A stretch of DNA of 12,778 nucleotides from Alphaproteobacteria bacterium (GTDB lineage Bacteria > Pseudomonadota > Alphaproteobacteria > Sphingomonadales > Sphingomonadaceae): assembly GCA_018830415.1 (NCBI GenBank), contig JAHJSJ010000183.1:1-12778 (forward strand). The letters run 5' to 3'. Position numbers and translations under genes: made by a program. The notes under the pieces were generated by a model that was not told where the DNA came from, ran no database searches, and saw nothing but the letters and a program-made list of their open reading frames with translations. Position 1 is the stretch's first letter, and every line of letters begins with the position of its first letter. This document shows, piece by piece, positions 6,599-12,778 of the stretch.

Positions 6599-7561
6599 AT
6601 GTCTATTCGTTTTGCCTCGGCTGCTTCGGCCGTCGCTCTCGTCGCCTGTCTTTCCACTCCCGCCTTTGCCGGAGAAGCGCAAGACGCCGATGTCGGCCCC
6701 GTTCTTGGAATCGCTGACGGCCAAAGCCAACCGGCTGCCGGCTCGCTGCGCGCGATCGAACCGATTGACCTTGCCACCGCCAGCCACGCTGATGATGCCG
6801 AACCGGCAATCACCGTTTCGGGCAGCGCCACGCTGACATCGGACTACCGCTTCCGCGGAGTTTCGCAGTCTGACGAAGGTATCGCCATCCAGGGCGGCTT
6901 TACCATCGCCCATGAAAGCGGCTTTTATGTCGGTACCTGGGGTTCTAGCCTCGCCGGATGGGGCACCTTTGGCGGCGCCAATACGGAACTTGATATCTAC
7001 GCCGGCTTCGCCTTCCCGGTTGGTGAAGGCACGCTGGATACAGGGCTGACCTGGTTCATGTATCCCGAAGGCGCGGACACCAGCGACTTTGCCGAACTTT
7101 ATGCCAAGCTTTCGGGCGATATCGGCCCGTTGTCGCTGACCGCAGGGGTGGCCTATGCCCCCTCGCAAGAAGCGCTGGGCAAGGTGTTCCTGACCGGAGC
7201 GGCGGCTGCCGCCGGGATCCCGGATGATCCGGGCGACAAGGAAGACAACCTCTACCTGTTCGGCGATGCGGTCTATGGCATTGCCGACACCCCGATCAGC
7301 CTGAAAGCCCATATCGGCTATTCGGATGGTAATGCCGGGCTTGGCCCCAATGGCACCAGCATCGCGCCGACCGGCACTTATTTCGACTGGATGGTCGGCG
7401 CCGACGTTGTGCCCATCGAAGGCCTGACGCTGTCGGTCGCATATATCGACACCGATATTTCGAACGCAGAAAGCGCGTTTTTACTACCCAATTTTTCGAA
7501 GCTTTCGGGTGGGTCGATTGCGGATGCAACCATAGTGTTCTCGGCTACGGCCGCGTTCTGA
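6599..7561 (+). CDS. TorF family putative porin (Gcw_chp, TIGR02001-like)
   Basis: 320 residues from the ATG at 6599, with GGAG at 6586-6589. The ATG at 6509 would bury the signal peptide behind a 30-residue tail and is rejected. Signal peptide 1-24 (cleavage after PAFA), a low-complexity acidic linker to about 70, then the family hallmark SGSATLTSDYRFRGVSQSD (74-92) and repeated amphipathic strands with aromatic edges, ending in Phe320 as expected for a beta-barrel. Members are thought to be outer-membrane channels; transport specificity is not established. The linker between signal peptide and barrel is longer than I would expect for a minimal member. It is preceded by about 200 bases of non-coding DNA and followed directly by a hairpin terminator, so it is probably transcribed alone. 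Confidence 0.88.
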   Translation: MSIRFASAASAVALVACLSTPAFAGEAQDADVGPVLGIADGQSQPAAGSLRAIEPIDLATASHADDAEPAITVSGSATLTSDYRFRGVSQSDEGIAIQGGFTIAHESGFYVGTWGSSLAGWGTFGGANTELDIYAGFAFPVGEGTLDTGLTWFMYPEGADTSDFAELYAKLSGDIGPLSLTAGVAYAPSQEALGKVFLTGAAAAAGIPDDPGDKEDNLYLFGDAVYGIADTPISLKAHIGYSDGNAGLGPNGTSIAPTGTYFDWMVGADVVPIEGLTLSVAYIDTDISNAESAFLLPNFSKLSGGSIADATIVFSATAAF

Positions 7562-7584
7562 TTGGGCCCACAATTGCTGGCATG

Positions 7585-7620
7585 AAGGGGCGCTTTGCCG
7601 GGTTGGCAGGGCGCCCCTTT
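7585..7620 (+). terminator. Rho-independent-type terminator after the porin gene
   Basis: AAGGGGCGC (7585-7593) pairs perfectly with GCGCCCCTT (7611-7619), with a nested TGCC/GGCA stem in the loop. A short T-rich tail (TTTACTTT) follows. It begins 24 bases after the porin stop and separates it from the acylase gene. Confidence 0.75.
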
Positions 7621-7687
7621 ACTTTGGCCCTGCACTTGCCGATAGGTTTCTCCCGACAACCGATAACAGGCGTGCAGGAGAGAGACG

Positions 7688-9955
7688 ATGAAGCGGATTG
7701 CGGTTCTGGCGGCGGGCTGCGCCGCGCTGGCATTAACCCCGGTGGCCGAAGCTGAGGCCAAGAGCCGTTACGAAGCCAGCATCACCCGCACCACTTATGG
7801 CATCCCGCATATCACCGCCGATACCTGGCAGGGGGTCGGATACGGGGTCGCCTATGCCTATGCCGAGGACAACCTGTGCCTGCTGGCCGAGGAATTCGCG
7901 ACCGTAGCCGGAACGCGCTCGCAGCATTTCGGTCCGGAAGCCAAGGCGGTGCTGGGCTTTCAGGAGGTCGACAACCTTTCTTCCGACGTGTTCTTCCGCG
8001 CGATGATTGATCTGCCGATGCTGCGCGAAGGCGCAAAATCGCAAGGCCGTGAGGCGCTGTTGCTAGCCGAGGGCTATGTCGCGGGCTACAACCGCTTCCT
8101 GAAAGACGCTGGCGCGGAAGGTGTGCCCGCCGATTGCCGGGGCAAGGCCTGGGTGCAGCCGATCACGATTGATGATGTGCTGCGCCTCACCGAAAAACAG
8201 ATGCTGCTGGCAAGTTCGCTCGCGCTGGCATCGGGCATCGCCAATGCCGCGCCTCCGGGCAAGACGCTTGCCCGGTTCGATCAGACGCTCCCCCGTGCGG
8301 ACGAGCTGGGGCTAGGCAGCAATGGCTGGGCATTTGGCGGCGATGCCACTTCGGATGGGCGCGGCTTCCTGATCGGCAATCCGCATTTCCCCTGGAACGG
8401 GCCGAGCCGGTTCTGGCAGATGCACGTCAGCGGCCCCGATGGTTATGACGCGATGGGGGTGGGCATTGCCGGTTCGCCGATCCCGACGCTGGGTTTCAAC
8501 CGCGATGTCGCCTGGACGCACACCGTCACCGCCGCGCGGCATTTCACGCTCTTTGCGCTAACGCTCGATCCGGCTGATCCGACGCGCTATATGGTCGACG
8601 GTGAAAGCGTGGCGATGACCCCGCTTACCGTGACCGTGCCGATGCCCGATGGCGCGCCCGACGTGACCCGCACGCTCTATTCCACCCGCCACGGCCCCGT
8701 GTTCGTCGCCCCGCAATCGGGCGTAACGTGGAGCGCGACCAGCGCCTTTGCGATGAAGGATGCCAATCGCGGCAATATGCGCGCGATCGACACCTGGCTG
8801 CGGATCGGACAGGCGAAAAGCGTGGGCGAGATCAACGCTGCGGTGAGCGAAACGCTCGGCATTCCGTGGGTCAACACCATCGCGGCGGATCGCCACGGGG
8901 ATGCGCTACACGCCGATGTGACCGCCGTTCCCAATGTTTCGGCAGCCAAGATCGCCGCCTGTTCCACCCCGGTTTCCGGGCTTTTCGCCTCGCTCGCCAC
9001 GCTGCTCGACGGCGCGCGCGCGGAATGTGATTGGGACGTAACCCCCGGCACCCCCGAACCCGGCCTGATGCCCGCATCCGATCAGGCGGCGACCATCGCG
9101 CGCGAATATCTCGCCAATTCCAATGACAGTTACTGGCTCAGCAACCCGCGCATCCCGCACCCTGCCCTGTCACCGATCCTTGGCCGCCACGCGAGCGAAC
9201 TGACGCTGCGCAGCCGGTCGAACTTTACCGAAACCGAGGCGCTGCTGGCTGCGGGCAAGGTTGACCGGGCGCGGGCCAAGGCGATGGTGTTCGCCAACAA
9301 GACGCTGGCCGCTGATATGACGCTGGAACCGCTGCTGGCGCTGTGCGCGGACGCTGCCGAGCCATCACGCGGCTGCGCTGCGCTGGCGGGCTGGGACCGC
9401 CGCTATGAAGCGTCCAGCAAGGGCGCGGCGCTGTTCCGCGCGTTCTGGGCCAAGGCTGCGCGCATCCCCGGATTGTGGGCGGTGCCGTTCGATGCCGCCG
9501 ATCCGGTGAACACCCCGCGCGATCTCAACACCGCTGCCATCGGCGACAAGCTGCTCGCCGCGCTGGGTGATGCGGTGGCCGAACTTGATGCCGCCGGGAT
9601 TGCGCTCGATGCCGAATGGGGCAGCGTGCAACAGTGGCGCGCTGGCGGCCAGCGCATCGCCATTCACGGCGGCCCCGGCACCGCAGGCGTGCTCAATTAT
9701 CAGGACGCGCGCCCTGCACCCGGCGGAGGTTTGGTGCCGGTGCACGGAACCAGCTATATCCAGATCGTCGGGTTTGATGATGCTGGCCCGGTAGTCGACG
9801 CGATCCTCAGCTACAGCCAGTCGACCGACCCGGCCTCCGCGCACTTCACCGATCAGACCAGCGCCTACGCCGCCAAGGCCTGGCACCGCCTGCCATTCCA
9901 CGCCGATGACATCGCAGCGCAAACCATCACCCCGGCCAAGCAAATAGCGGAGTAA
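7688..9955 (+). CDS. Penicillin-acylase-family Ntn hydrolase (AHL / aculeacin-A acylase-like)
   Basis: 755 residues; ATG at 7688 with a strong AGGAGAGAG (7676-7684). Signal peptide about 1-24. The precursor should self-cleave before Ser211 in GLGSNGWAFGG (207-217), making an alpha chain (about 25-190), a spacer and a beta chain led by the nucleophile Ser211. Supporting motifs: GNPHFPW 230-236, GFNRDVAWTHTVT 269-281, TRHGPV 333-338, NSNDSYWLSNP 477-487 (with the Asn expected to help form the oxyanion hole) and HGTSYIQIV near 692-700. Relatives are periplasmic amidases that cleave acyl-homoserine lactones, lipopeptides or beta-lactam side chains. The GSNGWA context resembles the aculeacin/AHL group more than classical penicillin G acylase, but the substrate cannot be read from sequence. 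It stands alone between a terminator and a perfect inverted repeat. Confidence 0.93.
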   Translation: MKRIAVLAAGCAALALTPVAEAEAKSRYEASITRTTYGIPHITADTWQGVGYGVAYAYAEDNLCLLAEEFATVAGTRSQHFGPEAKAVLGFQEVDNLSSDVFFRAMIDLPMLREGAKSQGREALLLAEGYVAGYNRFLKDAGAEGVPADCRGKAWVQPITIDDVLRLTEKQMLLASSLALASGIANAAPPGKTLARFDQTLPRADELGLGSNGWAFGGDATSDGRGFLIGNPHFPWNGPSRFWQMHVSGPDGYDAMGVGIAGSPIPTLGFNRDVAWTHTVTAARHFTLFALTLDPADPTRYMVDGESVAMTPLTVTVPMPDGAPDVTRTLYSTRHGPVFVAPQSGVTWSATSAFAMKDANRGNMRAIDTWLRIGQAKSVGEINAAVSETLGIPWVNTIAADRHGDALHADVTAVPNVSAAKIAACSTPVSGLFASLATLLDGARAECDWDVTPGTPEPGLMPASDQAATIAREYLANSNDSYWLSNPRIPHPALSPILGRHASELTLRSRSNFTETEALLAAGKVDRARAKAMVFANKTLAADMTLEPLLALCADAAEPSRGCAALAGWDRRYEASSKGAALFRAFWAKAARIPGLWAVPFDAADPVNTPRDLNTAAIGDKLLAALGDAVAELDAAGIALDAEWGSVQQWRAGGQRIAIHGGPGTAGVLNYQDARPAPGGGLVPVHGTSYIQIVGFDDAGPVVDAILSYSQSTDPASAHFTDQTSAYAAKAWHRLPFHADDIAAQTITPAKQIAE

Positions 9956-9957
9956 TA

Positions 9958-9992
9958 CCAAAGCGCGATGAGTCTGACTCATCGCGCTTTGG
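9958..9992. terminator. Perfect 16-bp inverted repeat between convergent genes
   Basis: CCAAAGCGCGATGAGT (9958-9973), loop CTG, and its exact reverse complement (9977-9992). It starts 3 bases after the acylase stop and faces the end of the convergent threonine-synthase-like gene (10086). A bidirectional terminator is plausible, but no T-run follows the 3' arm on the plus strand; on either strand the flank is short. The outer hexamers ATACCA (9955-9960) and TGGTAT (10054-10059) could bound a ~105-bp miniature element containing it. Confidence 0.65.
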
Positions 9993-10085
9993 GTAAGCCC
10001 TTGCGGCGCTTGAGCATTTCCAGCGCGGGGATAGCGTCAGCATCTCAGCGTGCTGGTATAAGTACGGGGCGCAGAATTCAGCTAA

Positions 10086-11309
10086 TCACAAATTGGCCCA
10101 GTCGATTGGCTGATGCCGGTCAAGCCGCCGCGATTGATCGGCCAGCGGATATTTCAGCCCTGATGCACAATTGAACAGCAGAACCTCCTCATCCGCGCTG
10201 ACCAGGCCATCGCGCCGCGCCTTTTCATAGGCCGCAAGCGTCGCCCCGCCTTCCGGGCAAAGCAGCGTGCCATCATCGCGGGCGACCGCCGATACCGCGT
10301 CTTCGATGGCAGCATCGGACACGGCAATCGCAAACCCGCCGCTTTCGCGCACCGCGTCAAGGATCAGGAAATCGCCCACCGCCTGCGGCACGCGAATGCC
10401 TGCAGCGACGGTGGCCGGATCATCCCAACGCACCGCGTGGCGTTCCCCCTGTTCAAAGGCGCGCACCATCGGCGCGCAGCCTTCGGCCTGCACCGCCACC
10501 ATGCGCGGACGTCCGGAGCCGATCAGGCCAATCGCTTCGAGTTCGGCAAAGGCTTTCCACATCCCGATCATCCCGGTGCCGCCGCCGGTCGGATAAAAGA
10601 TCACATCGGGCACCCGCCAGCCGAGCTGTTCGACCAGTTCCAGCCCCATCGTCTTCTTGCCTTCGATCCGGTAGGGTTCTTTCAGCGTCGAAAGATCAAA
10701 CCACCCCTGCGCGTCCTTGCCTGCCGCAACCAGCTTGCCGCAATCATCGATCTGGCCGTTGACCCGGTAAACCCGCGCGCCGTATGCCGCGATTTCGCGG
10801 ATGTTGATTTCGGGCGTTTCTTCCGGGGCAAAGATTACCGCCTCGATCCCCGCCGCCGCTGCATAGGCCGCCGCAGCAGCGCCGGCATTGCCATTGGTGG
10901 GCATGGCGATCTTGGCGATGCCAAGCTCCTTCGCCATCGAAAGCGCCATCACTAACCCACGTGCCTTGAACGAGCCGGTGGGCAGGCGGCCTTCATCCTT
11001 GACCAGCAGACTGCGCGCGCCCAGCCGCGCCGCCGTGCGTGCAAGCGGCAGGATCGGGGTGGCGACCTCGCCCAGTTCAAGACGATTGGAAAAATCGGCC
11101 AAAGGCAGCAATTCGCGCCATTTCCACAGCGTCGCCGGGCGCGCGGCAAAGGTTTCCCGCGTCACCGCCGCGCGCAGGGCATCCAGATCATAGCGCACCA
11201 GCAGCGGCCGTCCGGCTGGCGACAATCCATGGATCTGGCCAGCCTCATGGCGTGTGCCGGTGAGCCCGCATTCAAGATGGCTGACAAAATACTCGCGTGG
11301 GGTGGTCAT
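10086..11309 (-). CDS. Threonine-synthase-like PLP enzyme (fold type II)
   Basis: 407 residues, cytoplasmic. Pyridoxal-phosphate lysine is Lys115 in TGSFKARG (111-118); other fold-type-II motifs are PTNGNAG 137-143, TGGGTG 241-246 (phosphate loop), EGGA 353-356 and NCASGLKYP 380-388. Threonine synthase converts O-phosphohomoserine to threonine. The N-terminal segment (HLECGLTG ... GRPLLVRYDL, 11-42) aligns in layout with the zinc-ribbon start of class-II threonine synthases, but only Cys14 of the expected cysteines remains. KARG rather than the more usual KDRG is also seen in threonine dehydratases, so a related dehydratase or synthase paralog is possible. The ATG is preceded by GGAAGG about 7 bases upstream. 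It is on the same strand as the methyltransferase 104 bases upstream, probably an independent unit. Confidence 0.85.
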   Translation of the reverse strand: MTTPREYFVSHLECGLTGTRHEAGQIHGLSPAGRPLLVRYDLDALRAAVTRETFAARPATLWKWRELLPLADFSNRLELGEVATPILPLARTAARLGARSLLVKDEGRLPTGSFKARGLVMALSMAKELGIAKIAMPTNGNAGAAAAAYAAAAGIEAVIFAPEETPEINIREIAAYGARVYRVNGQIDDCGKLVAAGKDAQGWFDLSTLKEPYRIEGKKTMGLELVEQLGWRVPDVIFYPTGGGTGMIGMWKAFAELEAIGLIGSGRPRMVAVQAEGCAPMVRAFEQGERHAVRWDDPATVAAGIRVPQAVGDFLILDAVRESGGFAIAVSDAAIEDAVSAVARDDGTLLCPEGGATLAAYEKARRDGLVSADEEVLLFNCASGLKYPLADQSRRLDRHQPIDWANL

Positions 11310-11413
11310 CGGAAACCTTCCAATTCTGATCGGCCGGAACCGACAGCATAGCCTACGTGCGCCTGCGCTCGATTGGGCAACCCGCCGAGGAGGTGGCGGA
11401 GACGCCGCCCGCC

Positions 11414-12052
11414 CTATTCGGTGTCCTTCCAGCCCCAGGCCAAGCGGCAGGGAAGGATGTTCAGCAATTCAAAGCCGCTGTCCACCCGATCAAAATACTG
11501 CTCGGTCAGGTTCTGGGCCGATTTGCTGAACTGATAGGTAAGGAACGCCCCGCCCGGCCGGATCGCGCGATGGGTGGCTGCGGCAATGCAGGGGCCAAGA
11601 CCCTCTGGCAGAGTGGAAAATGGCAGGCCCGACAGGATATAATCGGCTTGATCGTGACCATGCGCGCGGATGATCTCCTCCACATCCTTCGCTGAACCAT
11701 GGACGGCAATGAAGCGGCTGTCGCTGATGGTGCGATTGAGATAGTCGATGAACAGTTTGTTGGTATCGATGACGATCAAGGTTCCATCGCGCCGCAGCTT
11801 GTCGAGCACCGGGCGGCAGAAGGTGCCCACCCCGGGGCCATATTCAACGAACAGCCTGCAGCGGCCCCAATCGACGGGCCCAAGCATCTTCCTGATCGTG
11901 AAGCGGGACGACGGGATGATCGAACCGACCATCACCGGATGCTCCAGAAAACCTTGGAAAAAGACGCCCCATGGCCCGAAGAATTTCCGCAATTTCTGCT
12001 TCCACCGCGTAGCCGTGCGCTCTAGCGAAACCTCATAACCGGCCATTATCAA
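11414..12052 (-). CDS. Class I SAM-dependent methyltransferase, PmtA/phospholipid N-methyltransferase-like
   Basis: 212 residues from a TTG at 12052, or 210 from the ATG at 12046. The TTG has GAGGGG ending 6 bases upstream, whereas the ATG would leave 12 bases, so TTG is favoured. The N-terminus is basic and amphipathic (RWKQKLRKFFGPWG, 16-29), suited to a membrane-surface enzyme, followed by LEHPVMVGSIIPSS (36-49) as in PmtA-type proteins. SAM motif I is VEYGPGVG (69-76), the acidic end of strand 2 is IDTN 95-98, and the post-motif SGLPFSTLP (141-149) is typical of the phospholipid N-methyltransferase group, which methylates phosphatidylethanolamine towards phosphatidylcholine. Distant relatives methylate rRNA adenine or unknown substrates, so the substrate is inferred. 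It stands upstream of the threonine-synthase-like gene on the same strand. Confidence 0.82.
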   Translation of the reverse strand: MIMAGYEVSLERTATRWKQKLRKFFGPWGVFFQGFLEHPVMVGSIIPSSRFTIRKMLGPVDWGRCRLFVEYGPGVGTFCRPVLDKLRRDGTLIVIDTNKLFIDYLNRTISDSRFIAVHGSAKDVEEIIRAHGHDQADYILSGLPFSTLPEGLGPCIAAATHRAIRPGGAFLTYQFSKSAQNLTEQYFDRVDSGFELLNILPCRLAWGWKDTE

Positions 12053-12382
12053 TCAGCACCCCTCGCCATGCCCCCGCCGCGAGGACCAATCAGCACAATC
12101 GCGGAATCGCAAACTCGCTGCCACTTTGCAAGGCATTCCCCACAGGGCGCGCAGTTGCGGCTGTTTGTCTGTCGTGGTCCCTGGGTTGAGGGCCAGGCTC
12201 AAAAACCACCCTCGCCTCATCTTCGATATGGCCCCCACAGACGTTGGATGCGGGTGGAAATCGGAAGATTTGGGTGGACGGCAAAGAGCAAAAACCCTCG
12301 GAAATCCAAGGGGGTGAAGGGAATCGCGAAATTCATTTAGAAACATGATATATAATGTGTTTTCTGATCGACGTGACTGAGA

Positions 12383-12402
12383 TACCCCCAATCGTACCCC
12401 CA
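12383..12402. repeat. Tandem direct repeat TACCCCCA, 12-bp period
   Basis: TACCCCCA occurs at 12383-12390 and 12395-12402 with a 4-base gap; on the minus strand this reads as paired GGGGGTA. From memory, such paired G5TA repeats occur near tyrosine-integrase genes of genomic islands, where they could be arm-type sites, but no integrase is visible here. Confidence 0.5.
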
Positions 12403-12711
12403 GAAATCTTACCTGATGGATCCTAGACCAAGGCGAAGTGCGCGCGCTTGTCGTACCTTCGCCAGAGCTCGCCTCGCCCCTCAATGACAAGGAAAGCTGT
12501 GAGCCGACCTGCTTCAGAGGCTTGGCTGGCCACCATGGCAGCTGCTCGCCTGGTTATGCTAGGCGCGTGACAATCGTGACAATGCAGCCAAGATTGACCA
12601 TCATCCCTTCCTCCTTTCCGGCAGGGCCGCTCAGCCTGCGGCATGCGGTCTGCCTACCGGCGAGGGTGGGAGGAGGAGGGAAAATCGGAATCGCTGCCCT
12701 GGCGCGGGCCA

Positions 12712-12726
12712 GCGGGCGAAGCCCGC
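12712..12726. repeat. Small perfect hairpin
   Basis: GCGGGC-GAA-GCCCGC forms a 6-bp stem with a 3-base loop. No T-run follows on the plus strand, so I do not call it a terminator. It could be a chance product of high GC or part of a coding region continuing past the window. Confidence 0.35.
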
Positions 12727-12778
12727 CACACGGGGGCGACTATTCCGGTTTGGGAACGGGTAGTGTATCAGTTTGAAT

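Larger units (their letters stand above)
12053..12778. other. ~725 bases with no convincing gene; possible mobile-element edge
   Basis: Open frames of 60-145 codons exist on both strands, but none has a recognisable domain, a good ribosome site or a believable composition, and they overlap each other. A 28-codon plus-strand frame (12484-12570) is also unsupported. The stretch 12330-12370 is strikingly AT-rich for this window and contains an exact TATAAT (12351-12356) with no fitting -35 on the plus strand. No tRNA, CRISPR or complete IS is seen. The right end may enter a gene beyond the window. Confidence 0.5.

Noticed and set aside
12340..12365. AT-rich palindrome-like AACAT...ATGTGTT as an operator or promoter
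   Set aside because: The dyad is imperfect, TATAAT has no matching -35, and no gene follows on either strand.
12053..12490. Minus-strand open frame of 145 codons
   Set aside because: No recognisable motif, no convincing ribosome site, crosses the AT-rich patch and the TACCCCCA repeats; overlapping plus-strand frames are equally long per chance.
12423..12644. Minus-strand open frame of 73 codons
   Set aside because: No homology I recognise and no ribosome site; could be a remnant but cannot be supported.
12752..12778. Possible tRNA T-loop near the right edge (TTTGAAT)
   Set aside because: No acceptor stem or anticodon arm can be paired within the window.

Overview
The window looks like chromosomal DNA from a high-GC alphaproteobacterium, most likely Sphingomonadales and perhaps Erythrobacteraceae. 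This rests on family content (a long TonB-dependent receptor beside a phytase, a Gcw_chp/TorF porin, a penicillin-acylase-type hydrolase, a PmtA-like methyltransferase) and on GC-rich codon use. No rRNA or marker gene confirms it.

Left third (1-4330, minus strand): a phosphate-scavenging operon. Transcription order is TonB-dependent receptor, beta-propeller phytase lipoprotein, then a PhoX-type phosphatase that runs off the left edge. The first two genes overlap by one base (TGATG) and the third starts 16 bases after the second. Upstream lies a four-unit array of PhoB-type 7-mers on an 11-bp period, with a candidate -10 about 9 bases after it. The proposed model has the receptor bring phytate or its Ca complex across the outer membrane. 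The phytase would then remove some phosphates, PhoX would take phosphomonoesters further, and PhoB would switch the set on under phosphate starvation.

Middle (4424-7561, plus strand): an HSD10-like short-chain dehydrogenase that keeps Ser-Tyr-Lys but has no Asn where the family has its NAG and helix Asn; a GC-rich spacer full of small hairpins; a zinc alcohol dehydrogenase of the cinnamyl/YahK group; and a TorF-type putative porin followed by a good terminator.

Right third (7688-12052): a penicillin-acylase-family Ntn hydrolase (plus strand) converges on a threonine-synthase-like PLP enzyme (minus strand). Between them is a perfect 16-bp inverted repeat that may be a bidirectional terminator or part of a repeated element. 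A PmtA-like SAM methyltransferase follows on the minus strand. The last ~725 bases hold no gene I can support. That stretch has an AT-rich patch and a 12-bp-period tandem TACCCCCA repeat of the kind I associate with integrase-proximal DNA, so it may be the edge or scar of a mobile element.
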